Shown piece after piece: positions 16,876 through 27,239 of a stretch of DNA of 64,000 bases. Position 1 is the first letter of the stretch. Each line of letters starts with the position of its first letter. The stretch lies in NCBI GenBank assembly GCA_965215055.1, contig OZ244046.1, positions 434,001 to 498,000 of the forward strand, read 5' to 3'. The DNA is from G965215055 sp965215055 (GTDB taxonomy: Bacteria; Pseudomonadota; Gammaproteobacteria; UBA4575). Under the pieces are notes generated by a model that saw only the letters and a list, made by a program, of their open reading frames with translations, had not been told where the DNA came from and searched no databases. The position numbers and the translations under genes are program-made.

Positions 16876-18225
16876 TTAATTCTTCAGGGCAATTTCGATT
16901 CCACGTTCGGCAACGTCAACCAGCATTTTAATCTCTTCGGTATTGATTACGTACGGCGGCATAAAGTAAATCACGTCACCCATTGGCCTGAGTAAGACTT
17001 TGTTTTCAATGCCATACTTGTAAACCTCCAGTCCGCGCCGCTGCTGCCACGGGTACGATTCTTTCGTCGATTTGTTTTTCACCATCTCAATGGCGGCAAT
17101 CATGCCACGCTGTCTGACGTCGCCAATGTTCGGGTGATCGTTGAATCTTGCACATTGTTTTGCAAACTCCGCTATTAGTATCTTATTCGACTCAATGATA
17201 TTTTCGCTTTTGAATATGTCCAATGTCGCCAGTGCCGCAGCACAGCCCAAGGGGTTACCGGTATAGCTGTGTGAATGCAAAAACGCTGTAAGGTTTTCGT
17301 AATCGTCGTAAAAAGCTTCATATACGCAATCCGTCGTGAGCACTACGGATAAAGGCAAGCAACCTCCGGTAAGCCCCTTTGACAGACACATGAAATCGGG
17401 ATCAATAGCAGCTTGTTCACACGCAAACATGGTGCCTGTACGCCCAAAACCCACTGCAACTTCATCGGCAATGAGATGAACTCCGTAGGCGTCACAGGCA
17501 TCGCGTAACAAAGATAGATAATTTTGACTGTACATGCGCATATTCCCCGCGCACTGTACCAGGGGCTCTACGATAACCGCGCATACTTCGTCACTGTGTT
17601 GCTCCAAAGCCTGCTCCATATGTATAAACATGCGCTCGGCGTAATCGTGTTCACTCTCACCTGCTGCACGGTTAAAACTATCGGGACTTGGTACTGTGAT
17701 TACATTGAGTAATAATGGATCATATACGTCTTTGTAGAGTGCAATGTCACCAAGCGAGAGTGCGCCCAGGGTTTCACCATGATAGGAATTACCAAGATTG
17801 ATGAATTTGGTTTTTTTATGTTGGCCGATATTCCTCCAATAATGAAAGCTCATCTTCAAAGCTACTTCTACCGCCGAGGATCCATTGTCAGCGTAAAAAC
17901 ATTTTGCCAGTGAACGCGGGGTAATTTTAATGAGTTCTTCTGATAGACGAATTACCGTTTCGTGCGATAGCCCCGCAAGCAGTACGTGTTCAATGCGGCC
18001 AAGCTGCTGTTTAATCGCCGAGTTGATTTTGTCGTTGCCGTGACCAAATAAATTTACCCACCATGAGCTGATCGCATCAATGTATCGATTGCCTTCAAAA
18101 TCCTCGAGCCATATTCCTTTGGCCTTTTTGATCAACAACATCGGCAAAAACTCATGATCCTTCATTTGTGTGCACGGATGCCAGACGGACGCCAAGTCCC
18201 TTTTCCTTAAGTCAGCAGACTTCAT
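16876..18225 (-). CDS. bioA: Adenosylmethionine-8-amino-7-oxononanoate aminotransferase
   Basis: This PLP enzyme makes 7,8-diaminopelargonate for biotin using SAM as amino donor. The 449 residues match the family. The BioA-specific start VWHPCTQMKDHE is present, with SSWWVNLFGHG near residue 53, YHGET at about 148, IADEVAVGFGRTG near 245, and the PLP lysine in SKGLTGG. No other bio gene is adjacent, so the pathway is scattered here. It is divergent from the class V aminotransferase, with a 48-base shared upstream region. Confidence 0.95.
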   Translation of the reverse strand: MKSADLRKRDLASVWHPCTQMKDHEFLPMLLIKKAKGIWLEDFEGNRYIDAISSWWVNLFGHGNDKINSAIKQQLGRIEHVLLAGLSHETVIRLSEELIKITPRSLAKCFYADNGSSAVEVALKMSFHYWRNIGQHKKTKFINLGNSYHGETLGALSLGDIALYKDVYDPLLLNVITVPSPDSFNRAAGESEHDYAERMFIHMEQALEQHSDEVCAVIVEPLVQCAGNMRMYSQNYLSLLRDACDAYGVHLIADEVAVGFGRTGTMFACEQAAIDPDFMCLSKGLTGGCLPLSVVLTTDCVYEAFYDDYENLTAFLHSHSYTGNPLGCAAALATLDIFKSENIIESNKILIAEFAKQCARFNDHPNIGDVRQRGMIAAIEMVKNKSTKESYPWQQRRGLEVYKYGIENKVLLRPMGDVIYFMPPYVINTEEIKMLVDVAERGIEIALKN

Positions 18226-18273
18226 TTTTCATACCGTTTTTATAAGTGATATTTTTTGGTGATACTCTAACGC

Positions 18274-19404
18274 ATGTATACAAACTGGGCACAGGAATTT
18301 CCATTACGGTCTGGGTTGGTTCACTTGAATCATGCCGGAGTCGGACCATGGCCAAGACGCACAATTGAGGCCGTCATTGCGTTTGCAAACGAAAACGCTC
18401 AGGACAGTACCAGGCATGCTTCCAGATGGGGACACGTTGAGTCCGAGTTGCGTCGGTTATGCCAGCAGCTTATCAATGCTGAAAATGTAGGTGATATCGC
18501 CTTTATAAAAAATACTTCTGAAGGACTATCTATTGTAGCTTACGGCATTCCGTGGCAATCCAAAGATAATGTCGTATTTGCCCAGCAGGAATTTTCTTCC
18601 AATCGCGTTATCTGGCAATCCCTGCCACCTCGTTTCGGCATAGAAGCAAGAGCCGTTGATTTATACCAAGCTGCCACTCCCGAAGACGCCCTGTTTAACC
18701 AAGTCGATTCAAATACCCGCCTCATTGCGGTAAGCGCGGTACAGTACGGTACAGGTTTGCGCATGGATTTGGCAAAGATCAGCGAATACTGCCGAGCCCG
18801 TGGTATCCTGCTTTGTGTAGACGCTATACAGGCACTTGGTGCGATACCATTTGACTTGAGTAAAACCCCTGCCGATTTCGTCGTAGCCGATGGTCATAAA
18901 TGGCTGTTAAGCCCCGAAGGCATCGGTTTGTTTTATTGTAATCCCGATATCCGAAAACAGCTACGCTTAAATCAATTTGGATGGCATATGCTGGAGAGGA
19001 AGAACCACGAGTCATTAAACTGGAGCCCTGCAAATGATGCCCGCCGTTTTGAGTGCGGTAGTCTGAACAGGCTGGGGGTTCACGCGATGCACGCCAGCCT
19101 GAGCCTGGTACTAGAGATCAGCATCAAATCAGTACATGATATGATTTATAAAAAAATATCGTATATATATGAAAAAGCTGAGGAATATAATCTAGAGATT
19201 ATCTCTGATATGAATCAGGACAGACGCTCTGGAATCATCACTGTGCGACGTCCTGATACGAATAACCAGCTGCTGTACAAGTATCTTCTGAAAGCCGGTG
19301 TATTGTGTGCATACCGCAATGCCGGCATACGCTTCTCACCGCACTTCTATACTCAAGTAGATGGAATAGACAAAGCTATGGATATGATCAACAGATTTAC
19401 ATAG
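18274..19404 (+). CDS. Class V PLP-dependent aminotransferase, cysteine-desulfurase-like
   Basis: This 376-residue fold-type I enzyme has LNHAGVGPWPRRT at the start, FIKNTSEGLSIVAYG near residue 75, VDAIQALGAIPFD near 180, and the PLP lysine in ADGHKWLLSPEG (about 208). Members include cysteine desulfurases, kynureninase-like and isopenicillin-epimerase-like enzymes. I see no clear desulfurase cysteine loop, so the substrate is left open. It is divergent from bioA. A sulfur-supplying or amino-acid role is possible but unsupported. Confidence 0.82.
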   Translation: MYTNWAQEFPLRSGLVHLNHAGVGPWPRRTIEAVIAFANENAQDSTRHASRWGHVESELRRLCQQLINAENVGDIAFIKNTSEGLSIVAYGIPWQSKDNVVFAQQEFSSNRVIWQSLPPRFGIEARAVDLYQAATPEDALFNQVDSNTRLIAVSAVQYGTGLRMDLAKISEYCRARGILLCVDAIQALGAIPFDLSKTPADFVVADGHKWLLSPEGIGLFYCNPDIRKQLRLNQFGWHMLERKNHESLNWSPANDARRFECGSLNRLGVHAMHASLSLVLEISIKSVHDMIYKKISYIYEKAEEYNLEIISDMNQDRRSGIITVRRPDTNNQLLYKYLLKAGVLCAYRNAGIRFSPHFYTQVDGIDKAMDMINRFT

Positions 19405-19462
19405 AGAGGCTATATTCCCACGTATCCCCTTACTACGACAATACGGCGAATAAGTGAGGGTT

Positions 19463-19726
19463 TTAGTATCTTCGATCTTTTTGTGGGCGTGGACGAGCCT
19501 CATTCACCCTGACGTTACGACCGCCAATATCGGACTCATTCAGCGCATTAATCGCAGTTTCAGCCTGATCTTTATTCGGCATTTCTACGAAACCAAAGCC
19601 TTTTGAACGACCGGAGTCTCTGTCAATAATAATATTTGCGCTAGATACTTCACCGTGCTTGGCAAAAAGACCACGCAATTCATCTTCGGAAATACTGTAG
19701 GGTAAGTTACCAATATAGATATTCAT
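19463..19726 (-). CDS. Single-RRM RNA-binding protein
   Basis: The 87-residue protein is one RNA recognition motif: RNP2 IYIGNL (residues 2-7), RNP1 KGFGFVEM (about 43-50), and a basic tail RPRPQKDRRY. Bacterial proteins of this type (Rbp) are often cold-induced RNA chaperones. GGGAG lies seven bases before the ATG at 19726, which gives the usual MNIYIGNLPY start; a second ATG sits immediately upstream. The 363 bases upstream are gene-free and AT-rich, compatible with a long cold-shock-style leader, though this is inference. Confidence 0.92.
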   Translation of the reverse strand: MNIYIGNLPYSISEDELRGLFAKHGEVSSANIIIDRDSGRSKGFGFVEMPNKDQAETAINALNESDIGGRNVRVNEARPRPQKDRRY

Positions 19727-19738
19727 CATTTCTCCCAA

Positions 19739-20101
19739 TATCTCGTGTGCTGTAAAAAAAATACGATCGAAAAATCAACACACAACTTAATCGATAGCGA
19801 TGGGTCATCGTCTGACTCTAAACTCTACTTATTACAAAAATCTTACAACTAGTTTGAATACAGCACTTGGAGGAAACAAATCAGATGGGATAATTCTTTC
19901 GATAGATACGATAGACAGACCACGTTTTGACGTTACGTCAAAACTACTGTATGACCTTCAAGAAACGGATATTACCTATTATATTCGTTATTAATAATAA
20001 AGTAAAAAAACAAGTAACGGTAAAATATTGCATTAAAAGTACAATAGTGTCCATATATTTTAGCAGATTTATAAAACTCTTAGCCTATTCCCAATTATTA
20101 A
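19739..20101. other. Gene-free AT-rich interval
   Basis: I see no credible gene here. Short frames such as 19800-19994 on the plus strand lack a ribosome-binding site and protein-like composition. The right part probably holds only the end of the doxX transcript, and the left part the leader and promoter of the RRM gene. Confidence 0.6.
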
Positions 20102-20506
20102 TCAACTTGGCTTAACTGCATACCTGCCGCTGCCAAGAAATAAAATCGCCAATCCGCCAAGCAGGTAAAAGGCCTGTAGTTCCAGCATCCACCCACCGTG
20201 TTTGGTGAGGCTGAAAAGATCATTAGTGTGAAACAGCACGATGGCAAAGATCATATTGATCACAACGATCAAAGCTCCAAACCGTGTGTAAATCCCGATA
20301 ATAATCATGATCGGAGCCAAAATCTCTCCCAAATAAACTCCATACGTAATAACTGAAGGTAAACCAAAATCGGCCAACTTCCCTTCAATAGACCCTAAAG
20401 TCCCAAGATTGACTATCTTGTTTACCCCGTGAAATAACATGAGGACTCCCACCGTAAGACGTAACATCAATTTGCCAAGGTCTTCGTTGTGAAACGGGTT
20501 GTTCAT
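20102..20506 (-). CDS. DoxX family membrane protein
   Basis: The 134-residue protein has four hydrophobic helices and the DoxX signature MLRLTVGVLMLFHGVNKI near residue 14, with GVYLGEILAPIMIIIGIYTR in the middle. DoxX proteins are quinone- or redox-linked inner-membrane proteins of mostly unknown function. The gene follows lpd by about 30 bases on the same strand and may be part of the same transcript. Confidence 0.88.
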   Translation of the reverse strand: MNNPFHNEDLGKLMLRLTVGVLMLFHGVNKIVNLGTLGSIEGKLADFGLPSVITYGVYLGEILAPIMIIIGIYTRFGALIVVINMIFAIVLFHTNDLFSLTKHGGWMLELQAFYLLGGLAILFLGSGRYAVKPS

Positions 20507-20536
20507 AGGCTTTATTTACAGGTTTGCTAAAATAAA

Positions 20537-21976
20537 TCAGAAGTGAATGGCGCGTTCATCCACTGCAAGTGCTGCTTCGTGCATACCTTCGGCCAAGCTT
20601 GGATGGGCGTGAATAGTTCGGGCAAGATCTTCCGTCGAACATTCGGATTCCATAGCCACGACGGCTTCACTAATAAGCTCTGATGCATTGGGACCAATAA
20701 TGTGTACACCTAGAACCTGGTCCGTATCCTTGTCACCTATTATTTTGAATAAACCTTCAACCTCTCCCATTGCATGGGCACGGCCTAATGCCGTAAATGG
20801 AAAAGTCCCTGTTCGATATTTGATATTCGCATTTTTACATTCTTTTTCGGTCATACCTACCCAGGCAATTTCCGGCCATGTATAAATGACCCATGGAATG
20901 ACACTGTAATTCACGTTCGCAGCTTGACCGGCAAGTTGCTCGGCCAGTGCAATGCCTTCTTCTGAGCCTTTATGTGCCAACATTGCACCACCAATGACAT
21001 CGCCAATGGCGTACACGTTTGCAACGGAAGTCTGCCAGTTTGAATTGACTTGCACAAATCCCCGCTGGTCGGTCTCAATCCCTACTGTCTCCATATTCAA
21101 GTCTTCCGTATTTGCTTGACGACCAACTGCAACAATTAGCCTGTCGACTTCAACTAGTTTCTCCTGGTTATCAGTGGCATATTTTACCGATACTTTGCCA
21201 TCATTCGCGTCGACTTCCTTTACCGCACTTTGGAGACGAATATCCAAGCCCTGTTTGCCTAGAATTTTAAACGCTTCTTCGCTAATGGCGTAGTCCGCCA
21301 TGGGTAAAAACTCGGACATGGCTTCCAGAATGATCACTTCTGAACCTAACCGCTTCCAAACACTGCCCATTTCCAAGCCAATTACACCTGCGCCTATTAC
21401 ACCCAAGCGATTAGGTACTTCTTGCATGTCAAGCGCACCAGTTGAATCAAGAACGATTCTGTTATCTATCCTGGCAACAGGTATTTCAGCGGGCTTGGAA
21501 CCACTCGCAATAATAATATGATCAGCTTGCAGATCCGTTGATGAGTTATCAGTCTTACCGTTCACTTGAACCTGTTGCGCAGAGATAAAATTTGCACTGC
21601 CAGCAAACACATCGATTTTGTTCTTCTTTAGTAAACCAGCTACTCCACCCGTAAGAACTTGCACTATTTTATCTTTGCGTTTTTGCATGGTAGGTACGTC
21701 CATTTCCAGCTTGCTAACCTTGATGCCATGTTCTTCGGCTTGTTTATGCAAAAAGTCAAGGTGATGACTGGAGTCGAGTAAAGCTTTCGATGGAATGCAA
21801 CCTACATTCAAACAGGTCCCCCCTAATGCAGGTTTCCCCTGCGCGTTTGTCCACTTGTCTATACAAGCCACTTTCATGCCAAGCTGCGCGCAACGAATCG
21901 CGCATACGTAACCAGCTGGGCCAGCTCCAATTACGATGACATCGTATCGTTGCGCTGCTGAACCAGCTTCCGTCAT
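20537..21976 (-). CDS. lpdA: Dihydrolipoyl dehydrogenase (E3)
   Basis: This FAD enzyme reoxidises dihydrolipoamide, passing electrons to NAD+. The 479 residues carry an FAD-binding GAGPAGYVCA near residue 17, the redox disulfide GGTCLNVGCIPSK (about 52-64), NAD-binding GAGVIGLEMGSV, and the C-terminal HAHPSLAEG with the catalytic His-Glu pair. Its ATG overlaps the sucB stop by four bases (ATGA), so it serves the 2-oxoglutarate dehydrogenase complex encoded upstream and possibly pyruvate dehydrogenase as well. Confidence 0.96.
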   Translation of the reverse strand: MTEAGSAAQRYDVIVIGAGPAGYVCAIRCAQLGMKVACIDKWTNAQGKPALGGTCLNVGCIPSKALLDSSHHLDFLHKQAEEHGIKVSKLEMDVPTMQKRKDKIVQVLTGGVAGLLKKNKIDVFAGSANFISAQQVQVNGKTDNSSTDLQADHIIIASGSKPAEIPVARIDNRIVLDSTGALDMQEVPNRLGVIGAGVIGLEMGSVWKRLGSEVIILEAMSEFLPMADYAISEEAFKILGKQGLDIRLQSAVKEVDANDGKVSVKYATDNQEKLVEVDRLIVAVGRQANTEDLNMETVGIETDQRGFVQVNSNWQTSVANVYAIGDVIGGAMLAHKGSEEGIALAEQLAGQAANVNYSVIPWVIYTWPEIAWVGMTEKECKNANIKYRTGTFPFTALGRAHAMGEVEGLFKIIGDKDTDQVLGVHIIGPNASELISEAVVAMESECSTEDLARTIHAHPSLAEGMHEAALAVDERAIHF

Positions 21977-23202
21977 ACTTGTAGCAGCAGCCTGTCAGGG
22001 TCTTCGATGGTGTTTTTGATATGCGCAAGGAATTGTACCGCTTCCTTGCCATCTATGATGCGATGGTCATAGCTCAATGCAAGATACATCATTGGAGCAA
22101 TGACAATGTCGTTACCTTGGACAACAGGCCGCTCTTGAATGGAGTGCATACCTAAAATAGCACTTTGTGGTGGGTTGATAATCGGTGTAGATAACATGGA
22201 GCCAAATACACCACCATTGCTAATGGTAAATGTACCTCCTACAAGTTCTTCAATTGTTACTTTGTCATCACGCGCACGTTGCGCAAAATTACTAATGAAC
22301 TTTTCTATACCTGCAAACGATAATTCATCTGCATTACGAATAACGGGAACGATGAGACCTCGAGGAGTGCTAACTGCAATACCAATGTCAAAGTAGCTGT
22401 GATAAACAATGTCATTACTTTCTACAGATGCATTAACTACAGGGAATTCCTTCAAGGCTTCAACTGATGCCTTAACAAAAAATGACATAAATCCCAACTT
22501 GATACCGTGCGCTTCTTCAAACTCTTGTTTGTACCTTTGACGTATAGCCATGGTATTTTTCATATTGACTTCATTAAAGGTCGTCAGCATTGCATTCTCC
22601 TGTTGAGAAGCTACTAAACGCTTGGCAATGCTTTTGCGTAAATTTGTCATTGGTACACGCTTATCTTCCCGCTTTTCCAGAGCTACAGGTTGCGAGGCTA
22701 AAGGTGTTTCAACCGTGCTATCAATTTCTTCTGCTGACGGCACTGTACTCTTGACGTAAGCTTCAACGTCCCGTTTGATGACGCGCCCGTCTTTACCAGT
22801 GCCTTGTATGTCTTTGATATCAACATTTCTTTCCACAGCAAGTTTTCTTACCGCTGGACTGGTCTTTTGGACTTTAACGGGTTTTTCTTCGGGTTCAGGC
22901 TGCATGACTTTCGCAACATGTTCAGTTTCTGCAGATGTTGAACCAGGGCTTTTTGTGGCTCCTTTGCTTGTGTCGATTATCGCAATAACTTCGTTACTTT
23001 GAACTTGATCATTCTTGTGCTTACTTATAGAGATGAGTTCTCCAGCCTGTGGCGAGGTAATTTCCAAGATTACTTTGTCTGTTTCGATATCTACCAGTTG
23101 CTCGCCCTCACTGACCACGTCCCCCGGTTTTTTTAACCATTCACCTATAACAGCTTCCGTTACAGATTCGGCTAACTCTGGAACAGTTATATCTATTTTC
23201 AC
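21973..23202 (-). CDS. sucB: 2-oxoglutarate dehydrogenase E2, dihydrolipoyl succinyltransferase
   Basis: The 409 residues contain one lipoyl domain with the modified lysine in DIETDKVILEI (about 40-50), a peripheral subunit-binding domain (SPAVRKLAVERNVDIKDIQGTGKDGRV, about 114-140) and the C-terminal acyltransferase domain ending with catalytic YDHRIIDGKEAVQFL. The frame starts at GTG (23202) behind GGAG. The domain order and MSFFVKASVEAL region fit the succinyl- rather than acetyltransferase. Confidence 0.95.
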   Translation of the reverse strand: MKIDITVPELAESVTEAVIGEWLKKPGDVVSEGEQLVDIETDKVILEITSPQAGELISISKHKNDQVQSNEVIAIIDTSKGATKSPGSTSAETEHVAKVMQPEPEEKPVKVQKTSPAVRKLAVERNVDIKDIQGTGKDGRVIKRDVEAYVKSTVPSAEEIDSTVETPLASQPVALEKREDKRVPMTNLRKSIAKRLVASQQENAMLTTFNEVNMKNTMAIRQRYKQEFEEAHGIKLGFMSFFVKASVEALKEFPVVNASVESNDIVYHSYFDIGIAVSTPRGLIVPVIRNADELSFAGIEKFISNFAQRARDDKVTIEELVGGTFTISNGGVFGSMLSTPIINPPQSAILGMHSIQERPVVQGNDIVIAPMMYLALSYDHRIIDGKEAVQFLAHIKNTIEDPDRLLLQV

Positions 23203-23238
23203 GATTCTCCTCTGCTATATCTGTATTTTTTCATTGCT

Positions 23239-26094
23239 CTAAACGGCCTGTAAAGATAACCGTGAAACTTGTTTACGTAACCCCAGGGCATCTTCTATCA
23301 ACGCCTTTTGCTGTTCACGATGGACGTGCAGCGAACCAACGGCCGGTGACGCTGAATAAGGCCTACCTGCATAGCGTAAATAATGGTTTTTGCGTAGACA
23401 TAACTTGAGATGACGCTTGGATTGCATATAGTACCATGCACCTTGATTACGTGGCTCTTCCTGAGTCCATACTATTTCATCAGCATTGGTATACCTGTCT
23501 ATTAATTGTTGTATTTCCTGCAAAGGAAACGGATAAAGTTGCTCAATCCTGATAATTGCAGTATCAGTAATTTTATGCTCCCGACGCTCTCGTAACAGTT
23601 CATAGTATAGTTTGCCTGCACACAGGATAATTTTCTTTATTTCCTCAACCCTCAAGTCATCGACTTCATCCATAATGAGGACGAATTCCCCATCAGTAAA
23701 TTCATTCAATTCTGACGCCGCAACAGGGTCGCGCAGGATATTTTTAGGTGTCATTATGATCAATGGCTTGCGATAAGGACGTAATATCTGTCTTCGCAAC
23801 AAATGAAACATCTGCGCAGAATTACTCGGCATACAAACCTGCATATTTTCTTCAGCACACTGCTGCAAATAACGTTCCAGCCTTGCAGATGAATGTTCGG
23901 GACCTTGGCCATCATAACCGTGTGGCAGCTGCATTACCAAGCCACAATAGCGCTGCCACTTCGCTTCAGAGGAACTTAAAAATTGATCCACGTATACCTG
24001 GGCGTTATTGGCAAAATCTCCAAACTGTGCCTCCCAGATGACTAGTGTCCGTGGTTCTGAGGTACTGTAACCTACTTCGTAGCCCAGGACGGCTTCTTCA
24101 GAGAGCAAGGAGTTAATAGGGAGAAACGGTGGTTGATCTTTTGCAATATGCTGTAAAGGTATATAGGTTTCCCCACTTTTTTGATCATAAAACGCGACAT
24201 GTCGATGAGCAAAGGTGCCCCTTACGCTATCCTGCCCTGACAAGCGGACTTCGTAACCTTCATCCAGTAATGAAGCATAGGCAAGTGTTTCTCCAAAGCC
24301 CCAATCTGCCGCAATCTCACCACTTCCCATTTTTTTGCGTGACTCGATGATTTTTTGAGCAATACGGTGCAAATCAAAGTTCTGCGGAACAGTTGTCATC
24401 TTTTGAGTAAGGTGACCTATACGCTCCATACTGATGCACGTGTTTGCTTTCCCTCTCCAGTCCGTTTCAGTGTAAGGCTTGTAATCTATGTGGTATTTGT
24501 TATCGACCCCCTTCATGGTAGGACCACAAACCTTTTGCCCCCTATGCAGCTTGTCCAGGTATTTGGTTTCCAGTGCTTTGACTCTTAAAGGTGTAATTAT
24601 GTTTTCCTGAACTAGGCGATTCGCATATATCTCGTGTACTCCTTCCTTATTACTAATGCTTTGATACATAAGTGGTTGAGTAACAACAGGCTCGTCTGCT
24701 TCATTATGCCCATGTTGTCGGTAGCAAACCATGTCGATGACAACATCGCGCTTGAATTTCATGCGGAAATCAACCGCAAGTCTTGCAATAAAAACGGCTG
24801 CCTCCGGATCATCCCCGTTGACATGGAAAATGGGCGCCTGCACCATTTTGGCAACATCAGTGCAATACAGGGTAGAGCGAGAATCCAAAGGGTCACTGGT
24901 AGTAAATCCAATTTGATTATTTACAACTACATGTATTGTCCCGCCCGTCGTATAGCCCCTGGTATTGGACAGGTTTAATGTCTCCATCACTATACCCTGA
25001 CCTGCAAATGCCGCATCACCATGTATAAGCACAGGGATAACCTCTTTCCGTTCGGTATCGCCGCGACGTTGCTGCCGAGCACGTACTGACCCTTCAACTA
25101 CGGGATTGATTGCTTCCAGATGTGAAGGGTTGAAAGCAAGCACGGTATGTACGATGCCGTGGTCCGTTTTAAGGTTGGATGAAAAACCTTTATGATATTT
25201 TACGTCTCCTGAACCATTTTCGGGATTTACTGAATCTTCAAATTCCTGAAACAGAGTTTCCGGGCTTTTCCCTAAGATATTCACGAGGACATTCAGCCGT
25301 CCTCGATGTGCCATGCCCATGATAACTTCCTGGACATGATGATATCCGCACCGTTTGATAACCTCGTCAACTATCGGTATCAGCGTTAACCCACCTTCCA
25401 GCGAAAAACGTTTTTGCCCAATGTATTTCTTGTGTAGATAAACTTCCATTGATTTCGCAGCAATGATGATCTCCAGAATTCTTTTTCTACGTTTGGCAGG
25501 CAAATCCGGTGAAAGATGAAACTGCTCCAGTTGTTCTTGTATCCATTCCTTTTGCTCTGAAGAACTGATGTGTTTAAACTCCGAGCCTATTGTTCCACAA
25601 TAGGTCAGAGAGAGTTTGCTAAGAATTTCTCTCAGTGTTGCCTTCCCAATACCGCCTCTTGATTCAGTTTCAAAGACAACATCCATATCTTTGTGACTCA
25701 AGCCATGAAATTCTGGGCTGAGTTCCGGAATGTCAGGACGCATCGTCGCTCCCAGAGGATCAATATCGGCTTGCCGATGACCTAAATACCGATATGCGCT
25801 GATCAGCCGAATCACTCCAACCTGCTTACCTTGCTTGTGACTGGTGACTCCAGGTGAGTAATGCGAAGAACCTGTATCGCGCACACTGCTGCGTAACGCA
25901 GCCCTTACGTTGGAATGGGTCAACCCGGAAAGGGTTAGAGATCGGTCACGCTCAAGCTGTTGAAAAACTCCTTGCCAATATACCGATACCGAATTCGAGT
26001 CAGACAGATAATCATCGTAAAGAGCTTCGATATAAGCGATATTTCCACTATCAAGCTTTTCACTGCTTAGCGCTAATAGTTTGTTTTTATCCAT
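23239..26094 (-). CDS. sucA: 2-oxoglutarate dehydrogenase E1
   Basis: The thiamine-diphosphate enzyme decarboxylates 2-oxoglutarate in the TCA cycle. It is 951 residues long, close to E. coli SucA. The N-terminal helix has YIEALYDDYL...VYWQGVFQQL, the catalytic region has GMAHRGRLNVLVNILGK, HGDAAFAGQGIV and CYRQHGHNEADEP, and the transketolase-like part has LSGQDSVRGTFAHRHV and LPHGYDGQGPEHSSARLERYL. It leads the operon sucA-sucB-lpd. The 151 bases upstream contain TATACT and TATATT elements close to the ATG but no convincing -35. Confidence 0.97.
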   Translation of the reverse strand: MDKNKLLALSSEKLDSGNIAYIEALYDDYLSDSNSVSVYWQGVFQQLERDRSLTLSGLTHSNVRAALRSSVRDTGSSHYSPGVTSHKQGKQVGVIRLISAYRYLGHRQADIDPLGATMRPDIPELSPEFHGLSHKDMDVVFETESRGGIGKATLREILSKLSLTYCGTIGSEFKHISSSEQKEWIQEQLEQFHLSPDLPAKRRKRILEIIIAAKSMEVYLHKKYIGQKRFSLEGGLTLIPIVDEVIKRCGYHHVQEVIMGMAHRGRLNVLVNILGKSPETLFQEFEDSVNPENGSGDVKYHKGFSSNLKTDHGIVHTVLAFNPSHLEAINPVVEGSVRARQQRRGDTERKEVIPVLIHGDAAFAGQGIVMETLNLSNTRGYTTGGTIHVVVNNQIGFTTSDPLDSRSTLYCTDVAKMVQAPIFHVNGDDPEAAVFIARLAVDFRMKFKRDVVIDMVCYRQHGHNEADEPVVTQPLMYQSISNKEGVHEIYANRLVQENIITPLRVKALETKYLDKLHRGQKVCGPTMKGVDNKYHIDYKPYTETDWRGKANTCISMERIGHLTQKMTTVPQNFDLHRIAQKIIESRKKMGSGEIAADWGFGETLAYASLLDEGYEVRLSGQDSVRGTFAHRHVAFYDQKSGETYIPLQHIAKDQPPFLPINSLLSEEAVLGYEVGYSTSEPRTLVIWEAQFGDFANNAQVYVDQFLSSSEAKWQRYCGLVMQLPHGYDGQGPEHSSARLERYLQQCAEENMQVCMPSNSAQMFHLLRRQILRPYRKPLIIMTPKNILRDPVAASELNEFTDGEFVLIMDEVDDLRVEEIKKIILCAGKLYYELLRERREHKITDTAIIRIEQLYPFPLQEIQQLIDRYTNADEIVWTQEEPRNQGAWYYMQSKRHLKLCLRKNHYLRYAGRPYSASPAVGSLHVHREQQKALIEDALGLRKQVSRLSLQAV

Positions 26095-26245
26095 TTGTTG
26101 CCAAAGTATAAAATATAGATTTTAACTTTACAGGATTACACGGTATCTGTATGGACGAAGCTACTTGATCGAGGAGCATTCGTTCATAATGTTTATGCTT
26201 TATTACGAGCTTACCCATTACACTATTTATCAAACTGGTTGTATT

Positions 26246-27229
26246 TCAACAAGCCGGTTGTCTCAGTATTTCCTGACAACGAATCAACATGTCTTCAATG
26301 AACAAGCGCTTATTCAATGGAGCATCTGAAAATCGGCTAAGTTCGGTGAGCCGGTCCAAGTATCGAAACAAAGACTGTAGGTCTATCTGACTTACCAGAT
26401 TAAGCAGATTTGAGTGGATGTCAGGGTTTTCAAGCGTGACTGAGTTTTTTTTATAGTAACAGCGTAGCAAGTCTGTACACCATGACTGTTGCCAAGCAAC
26501 CAAATGACCCAGTTCTTCGTCTTGAAGCTTGGCCGAGAGTTTCGTTACTCCTTCACCCCCTGACATAAGCCGGTTGAGATAGCCGTAGAATCTTGTTCGA
26601 GACTTTCCCAAGTTTGTACTGTGTAGCTTAAGCGCGAGTAAGGGTCGATTGCCTGAAATGGCTAATACATCCTTCCAGTCAGGATTACTTGCCTGCTGCT
26701 GTAGCCAATTCAAAGCCTGCCGTTCATCAGGCAACCCAAATCTCCAGATCTGACAACGGCTTTTTATGGTTGCCGGCAAGGTGTCCATACGACTGCTAAC
26801 TAGGAATAACACGGAATTGAGCGGCGGTTCCTCCAGAGTTTTCAGTAGCGCATTGGCAGCATTGACGTTCATATAATCTGCTCGGTTGATACAGACAATC
26901 TTGTATAAGCCCTGTCGACGACTAAGTGATATAAATTGATTAAGCTCACGGATGACGTCAACTTTAATCTGATCAACCTCTTCGTCAACATTTATCATGC
27001 GAATATCCGGATGCGTGCCTGCTTTCAATAAACGACAATTATTACAAACCCCGCAGGCATGATTATCTTGTGTGGGCTGGACGCAATTTATTCTCCAGAT
27101 ACAGGCAAGACAAAACTTGAGTTTACCAGTTGCAGAGGGACCGGATAAGAGGACCGCGTGCGGTAGACGCTCATCACGCAAACAGCGCAGAAGCTGTTGC
27201 CACTGCTCTGTTTGCCACGGATAAATCAT
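26246..27229 (-). CDS. holB: DNA polymerase III subunit delta-prime
   Basis: This clamp-loader subunit has the MIYPWQTEQWQQLL start, a degenerate P-loop SGPSATGKLKF, the zinc cluster CGVCNNCRLL, and the AAA+ segment NALLKTLEEPP with sensor SSRMDTLPATIKSRCQ. I start at the ATG at 27229, ten bases after the tmk stop. The frame is open further upstream to 27322, but that would overlap tmk. The tmk-holB order is standard in gammaproteobacteria. Confidence 0.93.
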   Translation of the reverse strand: MIYPWQTEQWQQLLRCLRDERLPHAVLLSGPSATGKLKFCLACIWRINCVQPTQDNHACGVCNNCRLLKAGTHPDIRMINVDEEVDQIKVDVIRELNQFISLSRRQGLYKIVCINRADYMNVNAANALLKTLEEPPLNSVLFLVSSRMDTLPATIKSRCQIWRFGLPDERQALNWLQQQASNPDWKDVLAISGNRPLLALKLHSTNLGKSRTRFYGYLNRLMSGGEGVTKLSAKLQDEELGHLVAWQQSWCTDLLRCYYKKNSVTLENPDIHSNLLNLVSQIDLQSLFRYLDRLTELSRFSDAPLNKRLFIEDMLIRCQEILRQPAC

Positions 27230-27239
27230 CAACAAATAC

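Noticed and set aside
19800..19994. Plus-strand short open frame between the RRM and doxX genes
   Set aside because: No ribosome-binding site, low-complexity composition and no recognisable protein pattern.
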